From Variovorax gracilis (GTDB taxonomy: Bacteria > Pseudomonadota > Gammaproteobacteria > Burkholderiales > Burkholderiaceae_C), in contig NZ_JASZYF010000006.1 of the NCBI RefSeq assembly GCF_030317115.1, positions 186,001 to 250,000 of the forward strand: 64,000 bases of DNA, read 5' to 3'. The stretch's first letter is position 1, and the number at the start of each line of letters is the position of its first letter. A model generated the notes under the pieces. That model made no database searches. It saw only the letters and a program-made list of their open reading frames with translations, and was not told the DNA's origin. The translations under genes were made by a program, and so were the position numbers. Of the stretch, positions 56,141 to 64,000 are shown piece after piece.

Positions 56141-57036
56141 ATACGGCCGCTGTTCCTGTCGAAAGAAACTCGGCGCCGCCAGGGCCCTGGCGTGAGTTCT
56201 GGGGCTCGTTCTCGGCCAATCGCGGCGCGGTCATCGGCCTGGGCGTGGTGGTAGTGCTGCTGCTGGTGGCGCTGTTTGCACCGTGGATCGCGCCCCATGC
56301 GCCCAACCAGACCGACAGCACGGCGTTCCTGCGGCCTCCCGCCTGGCAGGAGGGAGGCACGGCAACGCACGTTCTGGGCACCGACGCCATCGGCCGGGAC
56401 ATCCTGTCGCGGCTCATGTACGGCGCACGGCTCTCGCTGTCGATCGGCATGGCCGTCGTTGCGATCTCGGTCGCGGTCGGCATCGCGCTGGGACTGATCG
56501 CGGGCTTCTTTCGCGGCGTGCTCGAGATCGCGATCATGCGGCTGATGGACGTGATCCTCACGCTGCCGAGCCTGCTGCTCGCGATCGTGATCGTCGCGAT
56601 CCTCGGCCCGGGGCTGATCAATGCGATGCTGGCGGTCGCGATCGTGGTGCTGCCGCACTACGTGCGCATCACGCGCGCCGCCGTGATCTCCGAGGTCTCG
56701 CGCGATTACGTGACGGCCGCGCGCGTGAGCGGCGCAGGCACGCTGCGCCTGATGTTCCGCGAGGTGCTGCCCAACTGCGCCGCTCCGCTCATCGTGCAGG
56801 CTTCGCTGGGTGTCTCGACCGCCATCCTCGATGCGGCGGCGCTGGGCTTTCTCGGCCTGGGCGCGCAGCCGCCGTCGCCGGAGTGGGGAACGATGCTGGC
56901 CGATGCACGCGAGTTCGTCTTGCGCGCGTGGTGGGTGGTCACCTTTCCGGGTCTCGCGATCCTCGCAGCCGTCCTCGCGTTCAACCTGCTGGGTGACGGC
57001 CTGCGCGATGCGCTCGATCCCAAACTGAAGCGCTAG
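56137..57036 (+). CDS. dppC: Dipeptide ABC transporter permease
   Basis: A 299-residue permease with an N-terminal OppC-type segment (FWGSFSANRGAVIGLGVVVV), the GTDAIGRDILSRLMYGARLS motif, and the EAA loop DYVTAARVSGAGTLRLMFRE. It pairs with DppB. It is translationally coupled to dppB by ATGA. Repeat copy C follows immediately and separates it from the ATPase genes by 138 bp. Confidence 0.93.
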   Translation: MNTAAVPVERNSAPPGPWREFWGSFSANRGAVIGLGVVVVLLLVALFAPWIAPHAPNQTDSTAFLRPPAWQEGGTATHVLGTDAIGRDILSRLMYGARLSLSIGMAVVAISVAVGIALGLIAGFFRGVLEIAIMRLMDVILTLPSLLLAIVIVAILGPGLINAMLAVAIVVLPHYVRITRAAVISEVSRDYVTAARVSGAGTLRLMFREVLPNCAAPLIVQASLGVSTAILDAAALGFLGLGAQPPSPEWGTMLADAREFVLRAWWVVTFPGLAILAAVLAFNLLGDGLRDALDPKLKR

Positions 57037-57043
57037 TCATGAA

Positions 57044-57137
57044 GCTCGCCCCCAGCCTCGCCCACTTCGTGTGGCTCGGACACCCCCTCCGGGGGCAACC
57101 CCTGCGGACCGGCAAGGCCGGTTCCGTCGGGTTCCTG
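57044..57137 (+). repeat. Dispersed palindromic repeat, copy C (inside the dpp operon)
   Basis: Begins GCTCGCCCCCAGCCTCGCCC, continues CACTTCGTGTGG and CACCCCCTCCGGGGGCAAC, then the second palindrome GCGGACCGGCAAGGCCGGTTCCG. An ATG at 57039, seven bases after the dppC stop region, opens a 49-codon frame through the whole repeat to 57188, overlapping the dppD start by 14 bases. As at pntAB-pntB, the operonic copy keeps an open frame. Confidence 0.85.
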
Positions 57138-57174
57138 GACTCGGCCGCGACGGGTTCGCGTGCGGAGGGCGCCG

Positions 57175-58194
57175 ATGCCGCTGCTTGATATACGCGATCT
57201 GCATGTCGAGTTCCCCACGCAAGGCGGCACGCTGCACGCGGTCGATGGCGTGAGCCTTCGCCTGGAGCAGGGCGAGGTGCTCGGCATCGTCGGCGAATCG
57301 GGCTCGGGCAAGAGCGTCACGATGATGGCGCTGATGGGTCTCATCGGCTGGCCCGGCCGCGTGCGTGCGCAGCACCTGCGCTTCGCCGGCCATGACTTGC
57401 TCGGCATCTCCGACAAGGAGCGGCGCAGCCTCGTCGGCAAGGACGTCGCCATGATCTTCCAGGAGCCGACGACGAGCCTCAATCCCTGCTTCACCATCGG
57501 CTGGCAGTTGATGGAGACCTTGCGCCTGCACCTGAACCTCGACAAGCGCGAGGCGAAGAAGCGCGCGACCGAACTGCTCGAGCAGGTGGGCATCCCGGCC
57601 GCGTCGTCGCGCCTCGGTGCCTATCCGCACCAGTTGTCGGGCGGCATGAACCAGCGCGTGATGATCGCGATGGCGATCGCCTGCAATCCGCGCCTGCTGA
57701 TCGCCGACGAGCCGACCACCGCGCTCGACGTGACGATCCAGGCACAGATCCTCGACCTGTTGCGCAGCCTGCAGAAGGAGCGCGGCATGGGGCTGGTGCT
57801 GATCACGCACAACATGGGCGTGGTCAGCGAGATGGCGCAGCGCGTGGCCGTGATGTATGCGGGGCAGGTGATGGAGGAGCGCGGCGTGGCCGAGCTGTTC
57901 GCCGCGCCTCAGCACCCTTACACGGCGGCGTTGCTCGCGGCCTTGCCCGAGCGCACGGCGGGGGAAGGTCGGCTGGCCACCATCGCGGGCGTGGTGCCGG
58001 GGGTGCACGACCGGCCGGTCGGATGCCTCTTCGCGCCGCGCTGCACCTATGCCACGGCGCACTCGCGCACCGTTCGGCCCGAGCTGCGGGAGTGGATGGG
58101 CGGGCAGGTGCGTTGCCACTACGCGCTCGGCGATCCGCAGCGCAACGAGGCGCTGGCACGCGATGGTTCGCAGGTGGTGGAGTTCGTGCGATGA
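57175..58194 (+). CDS. dppD: Dipeptide ABC transporter ATP-binding protein
   Basis: A 339-residue ATPase: Walker [17 protein letters not shown], signature [16 protein letters not shown], Walker [15 protein letters not shown], and the C-terminal oligopeptide-type extension with [19 protein letters not shown], where the usual four cysteines of the iron-sulfur cluster motif are only partly kept. The start at 57175 has GGAGGG eight bases upstream. It couples to dppF by ATGA. Confidence 0.94.
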   Translation: MPLLDIRDLHVEFPTQGGTLHAVDGVSLRLEQGEVLGIVGESGSGKSVTMMALMGLIGWPGRVRAQHLRFAGHDLLGISDKERRSLVGKDVAMIFQEPTTSLNPCFTIGWQLMETLRLHLNLDKREAKKRATELLEQVGIPAASSRLGAYPHQLSGGMNQRVMIAMAIACNPRLLIADEPTTALDVTIQAQILDLLRSLQKERGMGLVLITHNMGVVSEMAQRVAVMYAGQVMEERGVAELFAAPQHPYTAALLAALPERTAGEGRLATIAGVVPGVHDRPVGCLFAPRCTYATAHSRTVRPELREWMGGQVRCHYALGDPQRNEALARDGSQVVEFVR

Positions 58195-59192
58195 GCGAAG
58201 TAGTCGTCGAGGCGAAAGGGCTGCAGCGCGTCTATTCGGTCCGGCGCGGGCTCTTCCGGGCGCCTGCGCATCTGCAAGCGGTCGGCAACATCTCCTTCAA
58301 GCTGGAGAAGGGCCGCACGCTCGCTGTGGTCGGCGAATCGGGCTGCGGCAAGTCGACCTTGGCGCGCATGGTCGCGCTGATCGAGAAGCCCACGGCGGGC
58401 TCCCTGACCTTGGTGGGCCACGATGCGGTCGACCCCCCCGCGGAGCGCCGGCGCGAACTGCGGCAAGCCGTACAGCTCGTGTTCCAGAACCCCTACGGTT
58501 CGCTCAACCCGCGCAAGAAGATCTCGGCCGTGCTCGAAGACCCGCTGGCGATCAACACATCGCTCGGCAAGTCGGAGCGCGCGGCGAAGGCCCGCGACAT
58601 GCTGGCGCGCGTCGGTCTGCGGCCCGAATACGCCAACCGCTATCCGCACATGTTCTCGGGCGGCCAGCGCCAGCGCATCGCGATCGCGCGCGCGCTGATG
58701 CTCGACCCGCGCCTGCTGGTGGCCGACGAGCCTGTGTCCGCGCTCGACGTGTCGATCCAGGCACAGGTGCTGAACCTGCTCGCGGACCTGCAGGCCGACC
58801 TGGGGTTGTCCTATCTCTTCATCTCGCACGACCTCGGTGTGGTGCGCCACATCGCGCACGACGTGCTGGTGATGTACCTGGGCCATGCGGTGGAGCAAGG
58901 CCCCAAGGCGCGCATCTTCGCGCGGCCGCTTCACCCTTACACGCAGGCGCTGCTGGCCTCGACGCCCGGTCTCGCGGCGGAGCGCATCGTGCTGAAGGGC
59001 GAGCTGCCTTCGCCGCTGTCGCCGCCGTCGGGATGCGTGTTCAACACGCGGTGCGCGCACGCCACCGAGCGCTGCCGCACGGAACGGCCACTGCCGCGCC
59101 TGCTCGACGAACGCATGGTGGCCTGCCACCATGCCGAAAAGTTTCTCGATGGTGCGGCGGAAGTCCGTGCCGATCATTCCCTGCCCGCGTAA
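58191..59192 (+). CDS. dppF: Dipeptide ABC transporter ATP-binding protein
   Basis: A 333-residue ATPase: Walker [20 protein letters not shown]-loop [14 protein letters not shown], signature [16 protein letters not shown], Walker [15 protein letters not shown], and the C-terminal [14 protein letters not shown] motif. It partners DppD to drive import. ATGA overlap with dppD; 32 bp to dppA. Confidence 0.94.
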   Translation: MSEVVVEAKGLQRVYSVRRGLFRAPAHLQAVGNISFKLEKGRTLAVVGESGCGKSTLARMVALIEKPTAGSLTLVGHDAVDPPAERRRELRQAVQLVFQNPYGSLNPRKKISAVLEDPLAINTSLGKSERAAKARDMLARVGLRPEYANRYPHMFSGGQRQRIAIARALMLDPRLLVADEPVSALDVSIQAQVLNLLADLQADLGLSYLFISHDLGVVRHIAHDVLVMYLGHAVEQGPKARIFARPLHPYTQALLASTPGLAAERIVLKGELPSPLSPPSGCVFNTRCAHATERCRTERPLPRLLDERMVACHHAEKFLDGAAEVRADHSLPA

Positions 59193-59224
59193 GTGCGGAT
59201 TCAACCCTGAAGGAGTCGACCGAC

Positions 59225-60847
59225 ATGTCCCCCACTTCCAAACTCTCGCGCCGCCTACGCACCGCAGCGCTGCTGGCGCCGGCGGCGCTCGCGCTCGCCT
59301 GCGGCGCCGCTTCGGCCAAGACCCTGGTCTATTGCTCGGAAGGCAGCCCCGAGAACTTCTATGCGGCAGTGAACACCACCGGTACCTCCTTCGACGCCAC
59401 CACGCAGGTCTACAACAACCTCGTCGACTTCGAGCGCGGCACGACCAAGGTGGTGCCGGGCCTCGCCGAGAGCTGGACCATTTCGCCCGACGGCACGGAA
59501 TACACCTTCAAGCTGCGCAAGGGCGTGAAGTGGCACAACACGGCCAAGAGTTTCAAGCCGACGCGCGACTTCAATGCCGACGACGTCATCTTCATGATGG
59601 AGCGCCAGTGGAAGGAGAACGACCCCTATTTCAAGGTCACGAGCCCGAACCACTCGTACTTCAACGACATGGGCATGCCCAAGCTGCTGAAGTCCATCGA
59701 CCGCATCGATGACTACACGGTGAAGTTCACGCTGAACAAGCCCGAGGCGCCCTTCCTGGCCAACCTCGCGATGCCCTACGCCGGCATCCAGTCAAAGGAA
59801 TATGCGATCGCGATGCTCAAGGCCGGCACGCCGGAGAAGATCGACCAGGATCCGATCGGCACCGGACCGTTCTATCTCGTGCAGTACCAGAAGGACGCCA
59901 TCGTTCGCTTCAAGGCCTTTCCGCAGTACTGGGGTGGCAAGGCCAAGATCGACGACCTGATCTTCGCGATCACGCCCGACGCATCGGTGCGCTGGGCCAA
60001 GCTGCAGAAGGGCGAGTGCCATGTGATGCCCTACCCGAACCCCGCCGACCTGGACGCGATCCGCAAGGACCCCAACGTGCAGGTGCTGGAGCAGGCCGGC
60101 CTCAACGTCGGCTACCTCGCCTACAACACGCAGAAGAAGCCCTTCGACGACGTGCGCGTGCGCAAGGCGCTCAACATGGCGATCAACAAGAAGGCCATCA
60201 TCGACGGCGTCTACCTCAGCACCGGCGTCGCCGCCAAGAACCCGATCCCGCCGACCATGTGGTCGTACAACGATGCGATCAAGGACGATCCGTACGACCC
60301 CGAAGCCGCGAAGAAGCTGCTTGCGCAGGCGGGCTACCCGGATGGCTTCACCACCGACCTGTGGGCGATGCCGGTTCAGCGCCCCTACAACCCGAACGCC
60401 AAGCGCATCGCCGAACTGATGCAGGCCGACCTCGCGAAGATCGGCGTCAAGGCCGAGATCAAGTCCTTCGAATGGGGTGAATACCGCAAGCGCATGCAGG
60501 CCGGCGAACACCAGATGGGCATGCTCGGCTGGACGGGCGACAACGGCGATCCGGACAACTTCCTCTACACCCTGCTGGGCTGCGCCTCGGCGCAATCGAA
60601 CGGCAGCAACGTGGCGAAGTTCTGCTACAAGCCCTACGAGGATCTGGTCGTGCAGGCGAAGAACGTGCCCAAGCAGGCCGAGCGCGATGCGCTCTACAAG
60701 AAGGCGCAGGTGATGTTCAAGGAGCAGGCGCCGTGGTTCACGATCGCACACGCCGTGCAGTTGAAGCCGGTGCGCAAGGAAGTCGTCGACTTCAAGCTCA
60801 GCCCGTTCGGCCGCCACACCTTCTACGGCGTGGATATCAAGCAATAG
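59225..60847 (+). CDS. dppA: Periplasmic dipeptide-binding protein
   Basis: A 540-residue binding protein of the SBP_bac_5 family. The signal peptide ends near ACGAASAKT; mature motifs are LVYCSEGSPENFYAAVNTTG, the SBP_bac_5 signature region AESWTISPDGTEYTFKLRKG, and GMLGWTGDNGDPDNFLYTLL near the C-terminus, typical of DppA. GAAGGAG precedes the ATG. It is unusual but not rare that the binding-protein gene is last in the operon; a promoter of its own may exist in the 32-bp gap or within dppF. Confidence 0.94.
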   Translation: MSPTSKLSRRLRTAALLAPAALALACGAASAKTLVYCSEGSPENFYAAVNTTGTSFDATTQVYNNLVDFERGTTKVVPGLAESWTISPDGTEYTFKLRKGVKWHNTAKSFKPTRDFNADDVIFMMERQWKENDPYFKVTSPNHSYFNDMGMPKLLKSIDRIDDYTVKFTLNKPEAPFLANLAMPYAGIQSKEYAIAMLKAGTPEKIDQDPIGTGPFYLVQYQKDAIVRFKAFPQYWGGKAKIDDLIFAITPDASVRWAKLQKGECHVMPYPNPADLDAIRKDPNVQVLEQAGLNVGYLAYNTQKKPFDDVRVRKALNMAINKKAIIDGVYLSTGVAAKNPIPPTMWSYNDAIKDDPYDPEAAKKLLAQAGYPDGFTTDLWAMPVQRPYNPNAKRIAELMQADLAKIGVKAEIKSFEWGEYRKRMQAGEHQMGMLGWTGDNGDPDNFLYTLLGCASAQSNGSNVAKFCYKPYEDLVVQAKNVPKQAERDALYKKAQVMFKEQAPWFTIAHAVQLKPVRKEVVDFKLSPFGRHTFYGVDIKQ

Positions 60848-60876
60848 TGGAATAGCGGCTTGAGCCACGAAGCGCG

Positions 60877-61668
60877 ATGAGCGATTCGCCTCGTCTGCCC
60901 ATCGCCATCGTCGCTGCCATGCACGAGGAGTTGGCGGCGCTGCTCGCGCAGATGCCCGACGAGCAGCGCATCCACGTGGCCGGCCGCGACTACTGGGTCG
61001 GCCACTTGCAGGGCCAGCTCGTGGTCGCGGTGCTGTCGCGCATCGGCAAGGTGGCGGCGGCCACCACGGCGACGGTGTTGATGGAGCGGTTCGCCGTGCG
61101 CGCCATCGTGTTCACCGGCGTTGCCGGTGGCCTGGCGCCCGGCGTCGAGGTCGGCGATGTCGTCGTGGCGACCAGACTCCTGCAACACGACCTGGACGCG
61201 TCGCCGATCTTCCCGAAGTACGAAGTGCCTTTGACCGGCCATGCGCGCTTCGCCACCGACACCGCGATCAGCGATGGGCTGGCCATCGTGGCGGCCGACT
61301 TGTTGAGCGATCCGGTGACCCTGCTCGGCGAGAAGGTGGTCGAGGACTTCCGGTTGACGGCGCCGAAGGTCCATCGCGGCCTGGTGGTCAGCGGGGACCG
61401 CTTCGTGTCGACCTCGGCCGAGAGCGAAGCGCTGCGCCTTGCGTTGCCGGATGCGCTCGCCGTCGAGATGGAAGGCGCGGCCGTGGCGCAGGTGTGCCAC
61501 GACTACGGCGTTCCCTTCGCCGCGGTGCGCACGATTTCAGATCGGGCGGACGACGCGGCGCATGGCGATTTCACGCGCTTCGTCTCGTCGGTCGCGAGCC
61601 GCTACAGCCTCGCCGTGGTCGACGCCTGGCTGGCCACGCTGCCGTTGGACCCGCACGCGCCTATTTGA
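60877..61668 (+). CDS. mtnN: 5'-methylthioadenosine/S-adenosylhomocysteine nucleosidase
   Basis: A 263-residue nucleosidase. The N-terminus IAIVAAMHEELAALLAQM is the family start; FTGVAGGLAPGVEVGDVVVA and AVEMEGAAVAQVCHDYGVPF carry the ribose-binding Glu, and VRTISDRADDAAHGDF holds the catalytic Asp. It cleaves MTA and SAH for methionine recycling, useful in a cell with several SAM methyltransferases. Its last eight bases overlap the convergent corA end. No strong ribosome site is seen. Confidence 0.93.
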   Translation: MSDSPRLPIAIVAAMHEELAALLAQMPDEQRIHVAGRDYWVGHLQGQLVVAVLSRIGKVAAATTATVLMERFAVRAIVFTGVAGGLAPGVEVGDVVVATRLLQHDLDASPIFPKYEVPLTGHARFATDTAISDGLAIVAADLLSDPVTLLGEKVVEDFRLTAPKVHRGLVVSGDRFVSTSAESEALRLALPDALAVEMEGAAVAQVCHDYGVPFAAVRTISDRADDAAHGDFTRFVSSVASRYSLAVVDAWLATLPLDPHAPI

Positions 61669-62647
61669 GCCAGCCGCGTCGGCGGAAGTACCACATCGGC
61701 ACCAGCGCGCTCGCGATCATCAGCACGATCGCGTAGGCGTAGCCGTAGCTCAGATCGAGTTCGGGCATGAACTTGAAGTTCATGCCGTACACGCTCGCGA
61801 TCAATGTCGGCGGCAGCAGCGCCACGCTCGCGACCGAGAAGATCTTGATGGTCTTGTTCTGGTTGATGTTGATGAAACCGACGGTCGCATCCATCAGGAA
61901 GTTGATCTTGTCGAACAGGAAGGCCGTGTGGTTGTCGAGCGATTCGATGTCGCGAAGAATCTGCCGCGCTTCCTCGAACTGCTCGGCGTTGAGCATGCGG
62001 CTGCGCATCATGAAGCTCACCGCGCGGCGGGTGTCCATCACATTGCGGCGGATGCGTCCGTTCAAGTCTTCCTGCCGCGCGATCAGGCCGAGCACTTCGC
62101 CAGCCAGTTCGTCGCTCACGTTGCCCGAAAGCACCTTCTTGCCGGCGGATTCGAGTTCGTCGTAGATGTTCTCCAGCGTGTCGGCCGAGTATTCGGCGTC
62201 GGCATCGAAGAGCTTCAGCAGCACTTCCTTGGCATCCTCGATCAGGCCGGGGGCGCGGCGGGCGCGCATGCGCAGCAGGCGAAACACCGGCACGTCTTCG
62301 TCGTGGATGGAAAACAGCACGCCGCGGCTGCGCAATTCGGTGTTGTGCTGGTTGAGGATGAAGGCCACGCGCACCGAGCGCGGGTTCTCGTCATCGTCGA
62401 TCAGGAAGTCGCTGCGGATGTGGAGTTCGCCGTTGTCCTCTTCATAGAAGCGCGCGGATTCCTCGATGTCCTCGTCCATCGCGTCTTCGGGGATGGAGAG
62501 GCCGTAGTACTGCTTGATCCAGCGCTTTTCTTCGACGGTGGGCGATTCGAGGTCGACCCAGATGGGCTGGAACCGGGAAAGCTCTTCGAGCGCCTCGATC
62601 TCTTCCTGGACGAGGCGGCCGTTGGCGAGCGTGAAGATGTTGAGCAT
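61661..62647 (-). CDS. corA: Magnesium/cobalt transporter
   Basis: A 328-residue CorA. The large N-terminal cytoplasmic domain is followed by two C-terminal helices with the signature YGMNFKFMPEL between them. The C-terminus WYFRRRGWLK is typical. It forms a pentameric Mg2+ channel. The ATG at 62647 has GGGAG about eight bases upstream. The upstream region contains an inverted repeat. Confidence 0.95.
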   Translation of the reverse strand: MLNIFTLANGRLVQEEIEALEELSRFQPIWVDLESPTVEEKRWIKQYYGLSIPEDAMDEDIEESARFYEEDNGELHIRSDFLIDDDENPRSVRVAFILNQHNTELRSRGVLFSIHDEDVPVFRLLRMRARRAPGLIEDAKEVLLKLFDADAEYSADTLENIYDELESAGKKVLSGNVSDELAGEVLGLIARQEDLNGRIRRNVMDTRRAVSFMMRSRMLNAEQFEEARQILRDIESLDNHTAFLFDKINFLMDATVGFININQNKTIKIFSVASVALLPPTLIASVYGMNFKFMPELDLSYGYAYAIVLMIASALVPMWYFRRRGWLK

Positions 62648-62692
62648 GGCTCACTCCCGTGATTGGTCTGGCGGTTGGGCGAAGGGTGGGGC

Positions 62693-62739
62693 GCTTTCAG
62701 CTCCCTCGCCAACGGACGTGTCAGAGGGGGAGTGAAAGC
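62693..62739. repeat. Imperfect inverted repeat upstream of corA
   Basis: Arms GCTTTCAGCTCCCTC (62693-62707) and GAGGGGGAGTGAAAGC (62724-62739) pair over most positions around a 16-base loop. It lies 45 bp before corA and about 120 bp before the helicase gene, so it may be a regulatory hairpin, a terminator or another repeat family. Nothing further can be said from one copy. Confidence 0.45.
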
Positions 62740-62858
62740 TGCCGAGACGGGTCGATTTCCATATGAATGGCTCCGGTTTGCAGCGAGGCGCGATTATGTC
62801 ATCCGACCTCCAGGCACGGCCGGCGGCATCTGGATGGACATACAGTAAAGTGGCGTCG

Positions 62859-64000
62859 ATGCAGAGCATCGCCCGACCCACTCCCGCCACGCAGGCCGAG
62901 CGCCTCGCGGCCGCGCTCGCCCAGCTCAACGACGCGCAGCGCGCGGCGGTGGAGCACGGCGTGGGCGCCGCGCTGGGCGAGACAAGGCAGGACGATCGGC
63001 CCCTGCTCGTGATCGCCGGGGCGGGCTCCGGCAAGACCAGCACCCTGGCGCATCGCGTGGCTCACCTGATCGCGCGGGGCGCCGATCCCCAACGCATCCT
63101 GCTCCTGACCTTCTCGCGTCGTGCCGCGCAGGAGATGGAGCGCCGGTCAGGGCAGGTGCTGGCGCGCGTGCTCGGCCTGAAATCAGAGGCACCCCCGGCA
63201 CTGCCCTGGGCGGGCACCTTCCACGGTATCGGCGCGCGGCTTCTGCGCGAGTACGCGGCGCAGGTCGGTCTCGACGAGAACTTCACCATCCACGATCGCG
63301 GCGACGCCGAGGACTTGATGGGGCTGGTACGCAACGACCTTGGGCTCTCGTCCACGACGCGGCGCTTTCCGCAGAAGGGCACCTGCCTTTCGATCTACTC
63401 GCGCACCGTGAACACCTGCGCGCCGCTGGCGGAGGTGCTGAAACATGCGTTTCCCTGGTGCGCGGAGTGGGAGGTCGAACTCAAGCGGCTGTTCGGCGCC
63501 TATGTCGAGGCCAAGCAACAACAGCACGTGCTCGATTACGACGATTTGCTGTTGTACTGGGCCGAGATGGTGGCGGAGCCGACGCTGGCCGAGCACGTCG
63601 GCGCGCGCTTCGACCATGTCCTGGTCGACGAATACCAGGACACGAACCTGCTGCAAGCCGCCATCCTGCGTTCGATGAAGCCCGACGGGGCCGGGGTCAC
63701 GGTGGTGGGCGATGACGCACAGTCGATCTACTCGTTTCGCGGCGCAACGGTTCGCAACATCCTCGACTTTCCGCAGCACTTCAGCCGGCCCGCGCGCATC
63801 GTCACGCTGGAGCGCAACTACCGCTCGACGCAGCCCATCCTCGATGTCTCGAACGCGGTGATTGCCGCCGCCGCGGAGCGCCACGCGAAGACGCTCTGGA
63901 CCGACAAGCCCTCGGCCGGCCGGCCTCAACTCGTGCTGGTGCCCGACGAGGCGCAGCAGGCGCGCTGGGTCGCGGACCGCGTGCTGGCGCATCGCGAAGG
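62859..64000 (+). CDS. UvrD/Rep-type ATP-dependent DNA helicase, N-terminal part (cut by window edge)
   Basis: The first 380 residues of a superfamily 1 helicase: Q-motif LNDAQRAAVEHG, Walker A VIAGAGSGKTSTLAHRV, motif Ia LLLTFSRRAAQEM, Walker B/DExx VLVDEYQDTNLLQ, motif III VVGDDAQSIYSFRGA, and motif IV LERNYRSTQPILD. The C-terminal 2A/2B domains lie beyond the window. It is most like the UvrD/PcrA/Rep group that unwinds DNA in repair; which member cannot be settled here. The start at 62859 is the first ATG after an in-frame stop. Confidence 0.9.
   Translation, partial: MQSIARPTPATQAERLAAALAQLNDAQRAAVEHGVGAALGETRQDDRPLLVIAGAGSGKTSTLAHRVAHLIARGADPQRILLLTFSRRAAQEMERRSGQVLARVLGLKSEAPPALPWAGTFHGIGARLLREYAAQVGLDENFTIHDRGDAEDLMGLVRNDLGLSSTTRRFPQKGTCLSIYSRTVNTCAPLAEVLKHAFPWCAEWEVELKRLFGAYVEAKQQQHVLDYDDLLLYWAEMVAEPTLAEHVGARFDHVLVDEYQDTNLLQAAILRSMKPDGAGVTVVGDDAQSIYSFRGATVRNILDFPQHFSRPARIVTLERNYRSTQPILDVSNAVIAAAAERHAKTLWTDKPSAGRPQLVLVPDEAQQARWVADRVLAHRE

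Noticed and set aside
58049..60847. Apparent 932-residue protein ending as DppA
   Set aside because: The upstream part is an out-of-frame reading of dppD and dppF; DppA begins with its signal peptide at 59225.

Overview
The window is GC-rich and almost fully coding. Its gene content fits a Comamonadaceae-type betaproteobacterium, probably Variovorax or a near relative: Bug-type tricarboxylate-transporter binding proteins beside a gentisate pathway, a three-gene pntAA/pntAB/pntB transhydrogenase, polyhydroxyalkanoate/WS-DGAT-style lipid genes, and a palindromic dispersed repeat. The taxonomic call is inference from gene content. I see no rRNA, tRNA, CRISPR array or intact insertion sequence.

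Regions: 1-6 kb is an aromatic-acid operon (gentisate dioxygenase end, fumarylpyruvate hydrolase, 3-hydroxybenzoate 6-hydroxylase type monooxygenase, two Bug proteins, an FAD oxidoreductase). 6-14 kb holds tesB, an Old Yellow Enzyme, a GlxA-type regulator, a TPR protein, an orphan ATP synthase c subunit gene and uvrA. 14-19 kb and 28.7-33.2 kb hold two versions of one phosphorelay module (LuxR-type regulator plus hybrid kinase, tail to tail). Each kinase carries a different frameshift. 20.6-27.8 kb is a lipid-modification locus around an RpoE-ChrR pair; three promoter-like elements with the same architecture (TGATCY, 18 bp, TA-rich box preceded by GCG) stand before its three transcription units, so the whole locus looks like one sigma-E/ChrR (singlet-oxygen type) regulon.

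33.6-40.7 kb is a set of small envelope and stress proteins (OB-fold protein, glycine-zipper lipoprotein, LapA-like, SHOCT), two transporters and a phospholipase D/cardiolipin synthase-like lipoprotein. 40.7-45 kb has a luciferase-like monooxygenase converging on a WS/DGAT acyltransferase-acyl-CoA ligase operon. 45-50 kb has mnmA and a response regulator-CHASE2 kinase-Nudix operon with ATGA junctions. 50-55 kb has the pnt operon and fadD. 55-61 kb has a complete dipeptide ABC transporter (dppBCDFA), followed by mtnN, corA and the start of a UvrD-type helicase.

A palindromic repeat of about 65-95 bp occurs four times (4.5, 46.2, 51.7 and 57.0 kb). It lies at gene ends and inside two operons, and at 51.7 kb it forms an in-frame mini-ORF that couples pntAB to pntB. 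This repeat, the RpoE/ChrR lipid regulon, the twin broken kinases and the orphan c subunit are the most interesting signals.
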